Positions 18,429 to 28,358 of a stretch of DNA of 64,000 nt are shown here, in pieces. The position numbers were made by a program, and so were the translations under genes. Where the stretch lies: contig NZ_NBXD01000007.1 in the NCBI RefSeq assembly GCF_003399645.1, forward strand, positions 310,001 to 374,000, in the 5' to 3' direction. How positions within the stretch are numbered: position 1 is the first letter of the stretch; each line of letters opens with the position of its first letter. Origin of the DNA: Subtercola boreus. Its GTDB lineage: Bacteria; Actinomycetota; Actinomycetes; Actinomycetales; Microbacteriaceae. A model generated the notes under the pieces. The model did not search any database and was not told the DNA's origin. It was given only the letters and a program-made list of their open reading frames with translations.

Positions 18429-19196
18429 ATGGCCGAATTCTTCGCGAACGCCGAATCGTATGACCGCTTCATGGGCCGCTTCTCCGTGCCGTTGGCGAAG
18501 CGATTCATCGACCTGGTCGCCCCCGCGCTCGGTGGGTCGGCGCTGGATGTCGGCTGCGGCCCCGGTGCTGTGACGGGAGAACTCGTCGACGCCCTGGGCG
18601 CTGACCGGGTCAGTGCGGTCGACCCGTCAGAACCCTTCGTGCAGGCGGCACGATCGCGGTTCCCCGGTGTCGACATCCGGGTTGCCGCGGCGGATTCCCT
18701 CCCCTTCCCGGATCACACCTTCGATCTGACGCTCGCACAACTCGTCGTGCACTTCATGACCGATCCTGTGGCCGGCATCCGCGAGATGGCGCGAGTCACG
18801 CGGCCAGGCGGAACGATCGCTGCGAACGTCTGGGACTTCTCGGGCACGCGGGGACCCCTGGGGGTATTCGATCGGGCCGTGCTCGATCTGGACCCGTCGG
18901 CGCCGATCACCGAGATCACGAAGGGCACCGCTGACGGGGATCTTGCTGCGGTCTTCGCCGACGCGGGTCTCACCGACAGTGCGGCGGGCGAACTGACCGT
19001 CAGTGTTCTGTTCCCGTCTTTTGCTGACTGGTGGGATCCGTTCACGCTCGGAATCGGCCCGGCCGGAGCCTACGTGGCGGCCCTGGACGCGCCACGACGG
19101 GAGAGGCTCCGGCATCAGGCAGCTGAGCTCCTTCCCGATGGTCCTTTCACCATTCGAGCGACCGCCTGGACAGTCGTCGGTCGAAAGCCGGAGTAG
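18429..19196 (+). CDS. Class I SAM-dependent methyltransferase
   Basis: The product has 255 residues. The AdoMet motif I is SALDVGCGPGAVTGEL (about residues 38-53), and the acidic ribose ligand is in SAVDPSEPF. Motif III is the DLTLAQLVVHF stretch and the post-motif is ARVTRPGGTIAANVWDF. It belongs to the UbiE/methyltransferase 11 type whose substrates cannot be predicted. The ribosome-binding site is weak (ATGGGGC). It stands alone, 109 bases after the CDF gene, and converges on uppP across a hairpin. Confidence 0.8.
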   Translation: MAEFFANAESYDRFMGRFSVPLAKRFIDLVAPALGGSALDVGCGPGAVTGELVDALGADRVSAVDPSEPFVQAARSRFPGVDIRVAAADSLPFPDHTFDLTLAQLVVHFMTDPVAGIREMARVTRPGGTIAANVWDFSGTRGPLGVFDRAVLDLDPSAPITEITKGTADGDLAAVFADAGLTDSAAGELTVSVLFPSFADWWDPFTLGIGPAGAYVAALDAPRRERLRHQAAELLPDGPFTIRATAWTVVGRKPE

Positions 19197-19218
19197 AACC
19201 CGATTTCGACGGGCACCA

Positions 19219-19245
19219 CCGTGGCGGCGGGCCGTGCCGCCACGG
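19219..19245. terminator. Hairpin between convergent methyltransferase and uppP
   Basis: CCGTGGCGGC and GCCGCCACGG form a perfect 10-base stem with a 7-base loop, between the two stops. It has no long T-run, but its position fits a bidirectional terminator. Confidence 0.65.
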
Positions 19246-19248
19246 CTG

Positions 19249-20085
19249 TCACGTGGCGGCGATCACACCGGTTGCCAGCAGCACCGCGACGACGAGTCCG
19301 AGCGCGACGCGATACCAGATGAACACGGTGATCGGATGCCGTGCCACCAGTCGGAGGAGCCAGGCGATCGACGCGTAGGCGACGATGAAGCTGACGATGG
19401 TTCCGATGGCTGTGGCTCCCCAGCCCACGGTCGCGCTGACCGCGGAGGCCTGGCTGGCACTCTCGTAGGCGCCGGCGCCGATCAGGGCCGGGATGGCGAG
19501 GAAGAACGAGAGCCTGGTCGCTGCCACGCGGTCGAGGTTGCGGAGCAGGCCGGCGCTGATCGTCGCACCCGAGCGGGAGACCCCCGGGATGAGGGCGATG
19601 CACTGGAACAGGCCGATGATGAGCGCGTCCTTCAGCGTCAGGCTCTCCTCGGGACGGGACTTCCGGCCGATCCGTTCGGCGACGAACATGACGGCACTCC
19701 ACAGGATGAGCCCGGCCACGACGACCCAGAGATTGCGGAGGGCGCCCGAGACGAGGTCTTTCGCCGCGAACCCGACGATGCCGATGGGCAGTGACCCGGC
19801 GATGACGTACCAGGCGAACCGGTAGTCCCGGTTACGACGGGCATCAGCGGAGAAGAGGCCTCGCCACCAGGCGCTGAGAAGGCGGCCGATGTCGGAGCGG
19901 AAGTAGATGATCACGGCGACGATCGCCCCGAACTGGATGATCGCGGTGAACGCCGTGACGCCCGGATCGTCGATCTGGAACCCCAGGAGCTTCTCGACGA
20001 GGGTGAGGTGGCCGGTGCTCGAGACGGGGAGAAACTCGGTGAGTCCCTCCACAACGCCGAGGATGATCGCGTACAGCAGGTTCAC
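19249..20085 (-). CDS. uppP: Undecaprenyl-diphosphatase UppP
   Basis: This 278-residue polytopic membrane enzyme removes a phosphate from undecaprenyl diphosphate so the carrier can be reused for peptidoglycan synthesis. Family motifs are LGVVEGLTEFLPVSSTGHL at residues 8-27 (the catalytic Glu-rich and S/T region) and GVSRSGATI around 170, followed by SFFLAIPALIGAG. About eight membrane segments are visible. The GTG start at 20085 directly opens the conserved N-terminus, with only a weak Shine-Dalgarno. It is the last gene of the leftward envelope cluster. UppP also confers bacitracin tolerance. Confidence 0.93.
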   Translation of the reverse strand: MNLLYAIILGVVEGLTEFLPVSSTGHLTLVEKLLGFQIDDPGVTAFTAIIQFGAIVAVIIYFRSDIGRLLSAWWRGLFSADARRNRDYRFAWYVIAGSLPIGIVGFAAKDLVSGALRNLWVVVAGLILWSAVMFVAERIGRKSRPEESLTLKDALIIGLFQCIALIPGVSRSGATISAGLLRNLDRVAATRLSFFLAIPALIGAGAYESASQASAVSATVGWGATAIGTIVSFIVAYASIAWLLRLVARHPITVFIWYRVALGLVVAVLLATGVIAAT

Positions 20086-20146
20086 AGGGGGCTCGATTCT
20101 GGGGTCGGGTCGGCGGGATGCTCGAGAAAGACGCGGCTGAGAGGGG

Positions 20147-20923
20147 TCATGCGGTGCGGACTTTCCGTGTGGCGAAGATCTCGGGGGCGGGCTTCTGAGA
20201 GACGGCGCCGATGAGGCGCAGGAGGAGGGTCGCGGTGATGGTGCCGGCCGCCAGGATGCTGGCGAGCACGACGATCTGGAATCGGCCCGCCTCCAGCGGA
20301 GAGGCACCCCCGAAGATCGCGCCGACGAATGCCCCGGGGAGAACGACCACGCCGGTGGTCTTGGTCTGGTCGATCGAGGGAACCAGCGCGGAGTGGATGG
20401 CGGTGCGGGCAAGCAGACGGGTGGATTCGAGCGGGGTGGCGCCGAGCGCGAGCCACCCTTCGACCTCGTCCCAATGGTCACGCACCGAGGTGTGGAAGGT
20501 GCGTCCCGTCAGCGTTGCGATGCTCATGGTGTTGCCGATGACGATGCCGCCGATCGCGAGGGCGTAGCGCGGCGAGAACTCGATCGCACCGGTGCTGAAG
20601 ACAATGATCAGTACCGCAAGGTTGCCGGCGATCATCGCCGCACCGATGGCCGCGGTCTGCCGGCGGTCGGCACGGATTCGGCGGGCGACGGTGTACACGG
20701 CCGCAGCGAACATGACCACCAGTCCCGCCGCGACGAGGAGCGGGTTGCCCAGGATTCCGGCCAGCACCAGGCTCAGGGCGGCGAGTTGCGCGGCGCCGCG
20801 GAGGATCGCCCAGAGCGGAGCGGAAGCCTGGGGCACACGCGCCGCAGTGAGACCGAAGAGGGCGATCGCGGCGAGGAGGAGCACCGCGACGAGGGTCGGT
20901 ACCAACCCGGCCAGAACGTCCAC
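20147..20923 (-). CDS. FetB/YbbM-like ABC permease
   Basis: This 258-residue UPF0014 membrane protein has about seven membrane segments. Family blocks are LRGAAQLAALSLVLAG, GGIVIGNTMSIA near residue 125, and LPGAFVGAIFGGASPLEAGRFQ with the following helix. In E. coli FetB pairs with the ATPase FetA in metal export and redox resistance, but no FetA gene is adjacent. The GTG start follows the DedA stop by seven bases. It could use the LolD-type ATPase a few genes upstream or one encoded elsewhere. Confidence 0.82.
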   Translation of the reverse strand: MDVLAGLVPTLVAVLLLAAIALFGLTAARVPQASAPLWAILRGAAQLAALSLVLAGILGNPLLVAAGLVVMFAAAVYTVARRIRADRRQTAAIGAAMIAGNLAVLIIVFSTGAIEFSPRYALAIGGIVIGNTMSIATLTGRTFHTSVRDHWDEVEGWLALGATPLESTRLLARTAIHSALVPSIDQTKTTGVVVLPGAFVGAIFGGASPLEAGRFQIVVLASILAAGTITATLLLRLIGAVSQKPAPEIFATRKVRTA

Positions 20924-20930
20924 GCGGTCG

Positions 20931-21545
20931 TCAGGCCTTTCGCCGGCGACGGAGGATGTCGATCACGATCGGCAGCACCGAGACGATGACAATCAGCACC
21001 GCGATGACTTCGATGTTGTCTTTGACGAACGGGATGCCGCCGAGGAAGTACCCGGCGAGGGTGAGGATCAGCGCCCAGGCGATGCCGCCGATGCCGTTCC
21101 AGACCAAGAACGAGCGGAACGGCATCTTGGACATTCCCACGATCGGCGGCACGAATGTGCGAACGAGCGGCACGAAGCGCGCCAGCACGAGGGCTCGGCC
21201 GCCATAGCGGGTGAAGAACTCGTCTGCCTGGTCGCGGTACTTCATCTTGAACAGGCGTGCGTCGTCTGTGAACAGTCTCGGCCCGAACCGTTTGCCGATG
21301 TGGTACCCGGTCTGGTCGCCGAGGATGGCGGCGGCAGCCGTACCGGCCACCAGCAGCGGCAGGGGAAGCCCGAGCGGGCCGGCGAGCAGCGCGGCCGTGA
21401 AGACGAGCGTGTCGCCGGGCAGGAACGGGAACAGCAACCCGGTCTCGATGAACACGATCGCCATGACGACGACCAGCGCCCAGGGTCCCACGCCCTCCAG
21501 GAGCGGCGTGGGGTCGAGAAGGCTGGCGGTGTGTACGTGGATCAC
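20931..21545 (-). CDS. DedA family membrane protein
   Basis: The product has 204 residues. Family signatures are the GLLFPFLPGDTLVFTAALLAG region near residues 36-56, and GRALVLARFVPLVRTFVPPIVG with its conserved arginines around 118. Four to five hydrophobic segments follow. Some DedA proteins (UptA, PopT) were shown to flip undecaprenyl phosphate across the membrane. With uppP two genes away this role is attractive. The GTG overlaps the stop of the FtsX-like gene (GTGA), so it is translated with the ABC transporter. Confidence 0.87.
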   Translation of the reverse strand: MIHVHTASLLDPTPLLEGVGPWALVVVMAIVFIETGLLFPFLPGDTLVFTAALLAGPLGLPLPLLVAGTAAAAILGDQTGYHIGKRFGPRLFTDDARLFKMKYRDQADEFFTRYGGRALVLARFVPLVRTFVPPIVGMSKMPFRSFLVWNGIGGIAWALILTLAGYFLGGIPFVKDNIEVIAVLIVIVSVLPIVIDILRRRRKA

Positions 21546-22962
21546 TCGATGGCCAATGCTCTGACGGGGGAGACCCGTACGGCGGAACGGGCGGGAACGG
21601 CGGAGGCGACGACGGCGAGAATGACGGCGCCGGCGACGATGCTGATGATGATCCACGGCGGGATGGTGGGTGCGAAGAACCCGCCGATGTGATGGTCGCT
21701 GGCGATCGCGGCGAGCACACCCGCCCACCCGTAGAAGACGCCGAGAACGAGGCCCGTGGCCCCGCCGACCACGGTGAGCTGGATGCTCTCGGCCAGGATC
21801 ATCGTGCGAACCTGCTGTTTCGTGAAGCCGAGTGCCCGCAGAAGCCCGATCTCACGGCGTCGCTGGATCACGCTGAGCGACAGCGAGTTGACCAACCCGA
21901 CGGCGGCGATCACGAGTGAGAACCCGATGAGCACCGCCAGGATGCCCATGGTCAGCTGCAGGAAGGCCTGGTCTCCCTCAGCGTCGGCGGCTTCTGCGCC
22001 TGCGGCCACCGGTCCCGTCTGGGCGAGGAAGGACTGCCCGGCGACCGAGAACATCGTGACCAGGGTGACGCCGATGACCAGTCCGATCGTCGAGCGGGAG
22101 GATCTGGCGGGGTAGCGCAGCGCGTTCGCGCTGGCGAGCACGCTCGGCGTCGATGAGCCGGTGAGCCGCCCGGCGGCCCGCAGCATGGCCGGAATGAAGA
22201 AGCTCGAGCCGAGCACGAACCCGACGAAGCTCAGCGCGCCACCGGGAGCCGCGATCAGCAGCCCGAGCGGGGTCTTCAACCCGACGGCGACGCCCGCGAC
22301 GAGAAGCACGATGCCGCCGACGAACGCTGCGATCACCAGGGTGCGGCGGCGCCCGGGCATCTCGGCGGCGGTGACGACCTTAGGCTCCTGGCTCGCACCG
22401 GTGGCCTCGATGGGAGAGACGGCGAGAATCCGGCGGGAACCGAACCACGCCGCACCCGTCGTGCTCAGCACCCCGACGAGAACCGGGGCGAAGAGCAGGG
22501 GTGAGAGCGTGTCGATCGAGACGTCGACGAAGGTTCCCGAGGTGACGAGGGCGCCGTATGCGAGCTGGGTGACGAGGAGCCCCACGACGAGGCCTGCAAC
22601 CGAACCGGCGAGGCCGACGACGGCACCCTCGATGGCGATGGCACCGCGGAGGGTACGGGCCGACGCACCGAGCAGCCGCATCAGGGCGATGTGTCTGGCG
22701 CGCCCGGCCATGATGATGCCGAACGTGTTCGCGGTGACGATGCAGGCCACGAACACCGCGATGAAGAAGAACAGCAGGTCGAGCACGTCGAGCAGCGCAA
22801 CGACGTAGCCGTGCTTGATGAACTGGCCGCCGATGGACTGCACCCGCAGCACGATGTCCATCTCGATCATCATCGTCGCGAAGACAGAGGTGATGAAGGC
22901 GACGAGCACGCTCGACGTGTGCTGGCGGCCGCCGTGCACGAGCTCCCGCAGGGCAAGGGCGA

Positions 22963-22966
<4 letters not shown>
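21542..22966 (-). CDS. FtsX-like ABC transporter permease
   Basis: The 474-residue protein has two MacB/FtsX-type halves. A first membrane segment near residue 20-40 is followed by a short (not large) external loop and three segments around 65-170. Another four segments lie between about 210 and 465. The coupling-type motif RHIALMRLLGAS near residue 92 recurs as RREIGLLRALGFTKQQVRTM near 364. It ends VSPVRALAIE, a standard FtsX permease ending. The GTG start overlaps the ATPase stop (GTGA). With the ATPase and the upstream two-component system this resembles peptide-antibiotic sensing and resistance transporters. Confidence 0.87.
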
Positions 22967-23718
<752 letters not shown>

Positions 23719-23830
23719 CAGAAAACTCCTTCTCGTGGGTCATTCCACGCTACGAAGAGGTCCCACCCCTGCGAATCGGCCGAGCGGAGCATCTTGGCCG
23801 TACATCGCTGTGATGACGGGACCGTCAGCG

Positions 23831-24499
23831 TCAGTCGGAGCCGATGAGGCCGTTCTCGTAGGCGAAGATCACCAGCTGCACCCGGTCACGCAACCCGAGT
23901 TTGCCGAGAATGCGGCTGACATGGGTCTTGACGGTGGTGTCGCTGAGGTGGAGGGATGCCGCGATCTCGGCATTGCTCAGCCCCGAGGCGATGAGGTCGA
24001 AGAGGTCGAGCTCCCGCGGGGTGAGGGCTTCGAGCGACTGGGAACGGTTCGCGGTGTGCGGAGCGGCGAAGCGCCGGATGAGGTTCGTGGTCGCACTCGG
24101 TGCCAGCACGGCGCTGCCGGAGTGCACGGTACGGATGGCCGCGAGCAGGAATTCCGGGTCGGTGGACTTCAGGAGAAAACCGCTCGCCCCGGCGTTGATC
24201 GCATCGAAGGTGCGGTCGTCGAGGTCGAAGGTGGTGAGCACGATGAACCGCGGCCGTGGCCCGGCACCCGGCGGCTCGGCCAGCACGCGGGTGATGGCCT
24301 CGATGCCGCCCATCCGGGGCATCTCGAGATCCATCAGCACGACGTCGACGGGCGTCGAAGCGACGAGCTCGACGGCTTCATGGCCGTTCGAGGCCTCCCA
24401 CTCGACGGTGAGGTCGTGCTGGGAGTTCACGACCATCGCGATTCCGGCGCGGAACAGTGGCTGGTCATCCGCCAATCCCACCCGGATCGAGCTGCTCAC
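23831..24499 (-). CDS. NarL/LuxR-type response regulator
   Basis: The product has 222 residues. The receiver domain starts at RVGLADDQPLFRAG, with the phospho-acceptor Asp in VVLMDLEMPRMGG near residue 56, Thr in IVLTTFD and Lys in GFLLKSTDP. The C-terminal LuxR-type helix-turn-helix reads LTPRELDLFDLIASGLSNAEI and DTTVKTHVSRILGKL. The GTG start overlaps the kinase stop (GTGA). It should be phosphorylated by that kinase and activate the ABC/DedA/uppP set downstream. Confidence 0.92.
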   Translation of the reverse strand: MSSSIRVGLADDQPLFRAGIAMVVNSQHDLTVEWEASNGHEAVELVASTPVDVVLMDLEMPRMGGIEAITRVLAEPPGAGPRPRFIVLTTFDLDDRTFDAINAGASGFLLKSTDPEFLLAAIRTVHSGSAVLAPSATTNLIRRFAAPHTANRSQSLEALTPRELDLFDLIASGLSNAEIAASLHLSDTTVKTHVSRILGKLGLRDRVQLVIFAYENGLIGSD

Positions 24500-25701
24500 T
24501 GCAGTGTTCCCGTGACCCGGTAGGGCAGGCGGGCATCGACCCGGAACCCGGGCGGACCGTCGGTACGGCGGCCGGCCTCGACGGTTCCGTCGAGGAGCCG
24601 CATCCGCTCGCGCATGCCGATCAGTCCCTGGCCGGGAAGCACGACCCGGCCGGGGGCCTGCGGGGGCGAATCGGATGTCTCCACCGTCTCGACGCCGAAG
24701 CACACGTCGTTCGGGCCCCAGTCGAGACGCACGGTCGCCGCTGTTCCCCGGCCGCCGTGCTTGATGGCATTCGTGAGCGATTCCTGGAGCACGCGGAACA
24801 TCGTCAGGTCGTGGGCCGCGGTCAGCGGCATCCGGATGCCCGTCTCGCTCACACTCACGTCGAGGCCGGCCTGCCGGACACTGGTGACGAGCACGTCGAG
24901 GTCGCCGGTGCTGATGCCGGCGGTCGTCGCGTCTCCGGGTTCACGCAGCACGCTGAGCAACTCGTGCACGTCATCGAGGGCGGAGCGTGCAGTGCGGTTG
25001 ATCGTCTCGAGGGCCGTCGTCTCAGCGAGGGGGTCGCTCGCTTTCGCGTAGCGTGCCCCGTCGGACTGGGCGATGACCACGGCGAGCGCGTGGCCGATGA
25101 GGTCGTGCATCTCGCGGCTGAGCAGGGCGCGTTCGCGCTCCTGGGTGAGGCGAGCCTCCGCCAGGATCCGGTCGCGGTCACGGTCGGCCCGCGCCGCGGC
25201 CGACGCCCGGCGGTTTCGCACCAGAACACCGAGCGCCCAGAACAGGGCGAGAGCCGCCGCGATCACGCCGCTCACGATGACGGAGTAGACGCCGCGCGAC
25301 ACCGGGTCGGTCGGGATGAGGGCGCCGTCTCCGGTCGGGGGAGCGAACAGGATGAGACGGGCGCCGGCAATGCCGCCCCCGATCACACTCGAGGAAAGCC
25401 CCGCCCATCGCACGAGGCGGCTCTCCGCCAATCCGGTCGTGAAGACGGCGGCGAGGATCAGGATGTCCCCGACCAGCAGGCCGTCGACCGTCGCGACCTG
25501 CACCAGCGCACCGACCCAGGCGATCGCAAGACCGAGGCCGGGCATCCGTCGCCAGAAGGCGAGGGAGAGGGCCAGAACGATGTCGATCAGCATTCCGGCG
25601 ACACCATCGCGCACGAAATCTGCGGCGCCGAACAGCACGAACGCCGCGACGGCGACGCTCGCATCGGTGATGCGCGGGCGCCTCTCGAACCAGATCAACA
25701 C
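24496..25701 (-). CDS. Sensor histidine kinase (DesK/NarX-type)
   Basis: The product has 401 residues. The N-terminal half has about six hydrophobic segments and almost no external domain, so the signal is probably sensed in the membrane. The dimerisation and phosphorylation helix holds the phospho-His in LLSREMHDLIGHAL near residue 211. The HATPase part has the N-box LTNAIKHGGRG near 308 and a GQGLIGMRERM block. The start is uncertain: the GTG at 25701 is chosen, since the upstream extension overlaps the iron box of the divergent transporter. It pairs with the coupled response regulator. Confidence 0.87.
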   Translation of the reverse strand: MLIWFERRPRITDASVAVAAFVLFGAADFVRDGVAGMLIDIVLALSLAFWRRMPGLGLAIAWVGALVQVATVDGLLVGDILILAAVFTTGLAESRLVRWAGLSSSVIGGGIAGARLILFAPPTGDGALIPTDPVSRGVYSVIVSGVIAAALALFWALGVLVRNRRASAAARADRDRDRILAEARLTQERERALLSREMHDLIGHALAVVIAQSDGARYAKASDPLAETTALETINRTARSALDDVHELLSVLREPGDATTAGISTGDLDVLVTSVRQAGLDVSVSETGIRMPLTAAHDLTMFRVLQESLTNAIKHGGRGTAATVRLDWGPNDVCFGVETVETSDSPPQAPGRVVLPGQGLIGMRERMRLLDGTVEAGRRTDGPPGFRVDARLPYRVTGTLQ

Positions 25702-25742
25702 ACGGGCAACTCTAACCCTGCGTGGTGCCGCACCCCTGAGAG

Positions 25743-25761
25743 TGAGGGTAGCCTTACCTTG
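25743..25761. promoter_or_regulatory. DtxR/IdeR-like iron box
   Basis: TGAGGGTAGCCTTACCTTG matches the actinobacterial DtxR/IdeR consensus at 13 of 19 positions, including the central TAGNCT and ACCT blocks. It lies 34 bases upstream of the iron-binding protein gene, where a metal-loaded repressor would block transcription under iron-replete conditions. Confidence 0.7.
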
Positions 25762-25794
25762 CCCGAACAATGTGTGTGAAAGCCCGAAGGATCC

Positions 25795-26838
25795 ATGAAA
25801 CGCCTCCCCGTCATCGTCGCCGTCTCGGCGACAGTCGCCCTAGCCCTCTCGGCCTGTGCCGGTTCAGCCTCGACCCCCGCCACGCCCGCTGACCCCTCGT
25901 CTCTCGCGGGGACGTCGATCACGGTCTACAACGCCCAGCACGAAGAGCTCACCCAGGCCTGGGCCGATGCCTTCACGGCCGAGACCGGTGTCACGGTGAC
26001 TCTCCGCAACGGCGACGACTCCGAACTGTCGAACCAGCTCGTGGCCGAAGGCGCTGCGTCTCCCGCCGACGTGTTCCTGACCGAGAACTCGCCGGCGATG
26101 TCGCTGGTCGAGAACGCGGGCCTGTTCGCCGATGTCGACGCGTCGACGCTGGCGCAGGTTCCGGATGCCTACCGGCCGTCGACCGCGAAGTGGACCGGCA
26201 TCGCGGCCCGCTCCACGGTGCTGGTCTACAACCCCTCCCTGCTGCCGGAGGCAGACCTGCCCGCATCCCTCAGCGACCTCGCCGACCCGGCGTGGAAAGG
26301 TCGCTGGGCCGCATCTCCGGGCGGAGCCGACTTCCAGGCGATCGTCTCGGCCTACCTCGACCTGAAGGGTTCTGACGCGACCCTGGCGTGGCTGACGTCG
26401 ATGAAGACGAACTACGTCGACTACAAGGGCAACAGCACGGTCATGAAGGCCGTCAACGCCGGCCAGGTTCCGGCCGGTGTGATCTACCACTACTACTGGG
26501 CGATCGACCAGGCCGGCACGAAGGAGAACAGCGGCAACACGAAGCTGTACTACTTCAAGAACCAGGACCCGGGCGCATTCGTCAGCATCTCGGGTGGGGG
26601 AGTGCTTGCCTCGAGCAAGAAACAGGCCGCTGCGCAGGCGTTCCTCGCGTTCATCACCGGTACCGCCGGCCAGACGATCCTGCAGACCGGTACGAGCTTC
26701 GAATACCCCGTGGCCAGCGATGTCACCCCGAACACGGCGTTGCCCGCTCTCGACACCCTCGATGCCCCCGCCATCGACCCCTCGACGCTGAACAGCACCG
26801 AGGTCACCGACCTCATGACGCAGGCCGGCCTCATCTGA
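25795..26838 (+). CDS. Ferric iron ABC transporter, substrate-binding lipoprotein (FbpA-like)
   Basis: The product has 347 residues. A lipoprotein signal peptide ends in ALSACAG, so Cys20 should be lipidated and the protein anchored outside the membrane. The mature part is a type-2 periplasmic-binding fold. ITVYNAQHEE near residue 40 starts the mature domain, and a double-tyrosine motif in VIYHYYWAID near residue 229 matches the Fe(III)-binding tyrosines of FbpA/FutA. A DtxR-like box lies upstream and the permease gene overlaps by one base. The set imports ferric iron. Confidence 0.88.
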   Translation: MKRLPVIVAVSATVALALSACAGSASTPATPADPSSLAGTSITVYNAQHEELTQAWADAFTAETGVTVTLRNGDDSELSNQLVAEGAASPADVFLTENSPAMSLVENAGLFADVDASTLAQVPDAYRPSTAKWTGIAARSTVLVYNPSLLPEADLPASLSDLADPAWKGRWAASPGGADFQAIVSAYLDLKGSDATLAWLTSMKTNYVDYKGNSTVMKAVNAGQVPAGVIYHYYWAIDQAGTKENSGNTKLYYFKNQDPGAFVSISGGGVLASSKKQAAAQAFLAFITGTAGQTILQTGTSFEYPVASDVTPNTALPALDTLDAPAIDPSTLNSTEVTDLMTQAGLI

Positions 26839-28358
26839 TGGCCGCAGGGCGGCTGAGGCCGTCACTCCTGCTCGTCACGGTGGCGGTACTGGCCGTCATC
26901 ATGCTGCTGCCCGTCGGCTACGTGGTCGCCATCGGGTTCCAGGTCGGCTGGCCGACGCTTGCTCCTCTGGTGTTCCGGCCGAAGGTCGGCGAACTGCTGG
27001 TGAACACCGTGCTGCTCGTCGTTCTCGGCGTACCCGTGACGATCCTGCTCGGGGTGGGCGGCGCGTGGCTCGTCGAACGCACGACCCTCCCCGGCCGACG
27101 GGTCTGGGCCGTGCTTCTGGCTGCACCGCTGGCCGTCCCGGCATTCGTGAGCAGCTACGGCTGGGTCAGCGCCATCCCCTCCATCGGCGGCATCGGCGGG
27201 GGCCTGCTCGTCGCGACTCTCGCCTACTACCCCCTGGTCTACCTGCCCGCGGTCGCCACGCTCCGCCGGCTTGACCCCGCGCTCGAGGAGTCCGCCCGGG
27301 CACTCGGGCTGGGGCCCTGGAGGGTCTTTGCGCGCGTCGTTCTGCCCCAGCTGAGACTTGCCGTCTGGGGCGGCGGCCTCGTCGTCGCCCTGCACCTGCT
27401 CTCGGAGTACGGCGCGTTCGCGCTCATCCGTTTCGACACCTTCACCACCGCGATCGTCGTGCAGTACCAGTCCACCTTCGCCGGCCCCGCCGCCAGCGCG
27501 CTCGGCATCGTGCTCGCCGGGCTCTGTCTCATCCTGCTCTTCGGCGAATCGGCGACGCGCGGCGGGGCGCGGTATTCCCGGGTCGGATCGGGTGCGGCGA
27601 GACCCGCGGTGCCGCAGAGACTCGGTCGGGCGACGCCCGTCGCCCTCGCCGGGCTGGTGGTGCTGCTGGTCGCAGCGATCGGCGTTCCCGCCGCCAGCCT
27701 CGTGCGCTGGCTCAGCATCGGCGACCCCTGGTCGCAGCGCGAACTGCCGGGGGCCATCGTGCAGACGGCGGGCCTGGCCGCGATCGGTGCCGTCGCGACG
27801 GTGCTCGTGGCCCTCCCCATCGCCTGGCTGACCGTTCGTCACCCGGGTCGTCTTCCCCGATTTCTGGAAGGCGCCTCCTCTCTCGCCAGCAGCCTGCCGG
27901 CCATCATCATCGCGCTGGGCCTCGTCACGATCACCATCCGGGTCGTTCCGGCGCTGTACCAGTCCGTGTTCACCGTGGTGCTCGCCTACGTCATCATCTT
28001 CCTGCCGCGCGCGCTCGTGAGCCTCCGTGCCGGCATCGCCCAGGCGCCGGTCTCCCTCGAAGAGGCCGCCCGGTCGCTCGGCCGCTCACCCCTCGTGGCT
28101 CGCGCTCAGGTGACCCTGCCCCTCATTCTCCCCGCCCTCGGCGCAGGGGCTGCGCTGGTGGGGCTCGGGGCCGCCAACGAACTCACCGCGACACTTCTGC
28201 TCGCCCCCAGCGGTACGAGAACCCTCGCCACCCAGTTCTGGTCGGCCAGCACGTCGGTCGCCTACTCCGACGCAGCCCCCTACGCGCTGCTGCTCATCGT
28301 GCTGTCGCTTCCCTCGGTGGCCATTCTCTTCCTGCAGACCCGAAAGCGTGTTCGCTGA
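26838..28358 (+). CDS. Ferric iron ABC transporter, fused double permease (FbpB-like)
   Basis: The product has 506 residues and about twelve hydrophobic segments in two homologous halves. Each half carries the cytoplasmic EAA loop: EESARALGLGPWRVFARVVLP near residue 152 and EEAARSLGRSPLVARAQVTLP near 414. This double-domain design is characteristic of iron(III) and thiamine permeases. The ATG overlaps the TGA of the binding-protein gene (TGATG), and its own stop overlaps the ATPase start in the same way. Confidence 0.92.
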   Translation: MAAGRLRPSLLLVTVAVLAVIMLLPVGYVVAIGFQVGWPTLAPLVFRPKVGELLVNTVLLVVLGVPVTILLGVGGAWLVERTTLPGRRVWAVLLAAPLAVPAFVSSYGWVSAIPSIGGIGGGLLVATLAYYPLVYLPAVATLRRLDPALEESARALGLGPWRVFARVVLPQLRLAVWGGGLVVALHLLSEYGAFALIRFDTFTTAIVVQYQSTFAGPAASALGIVLAGLCLILLFGESATRGGARYSRVGSGAARPAVPQRLGRATPVALAGLVVLLVAAIGVPAASLVRWLSIGDPWSQRELPGAIVQTAGLAAIGAVATVLVALPIAWLTVRHPGRLPRFLEGASSLASSLPAIIIALGLVTITIRVVPALYQSVFTVVLAYVIIFLPRALVSLRAGIAQAPVSLEEAARSLGRSPLVARAQVTLPLILPALGAGAALVGLGAANELTATLLLAPSGTRTLATQFWSASTSVAYSDAAPYALLLIVLSLPSVAILFLQTRKRVR

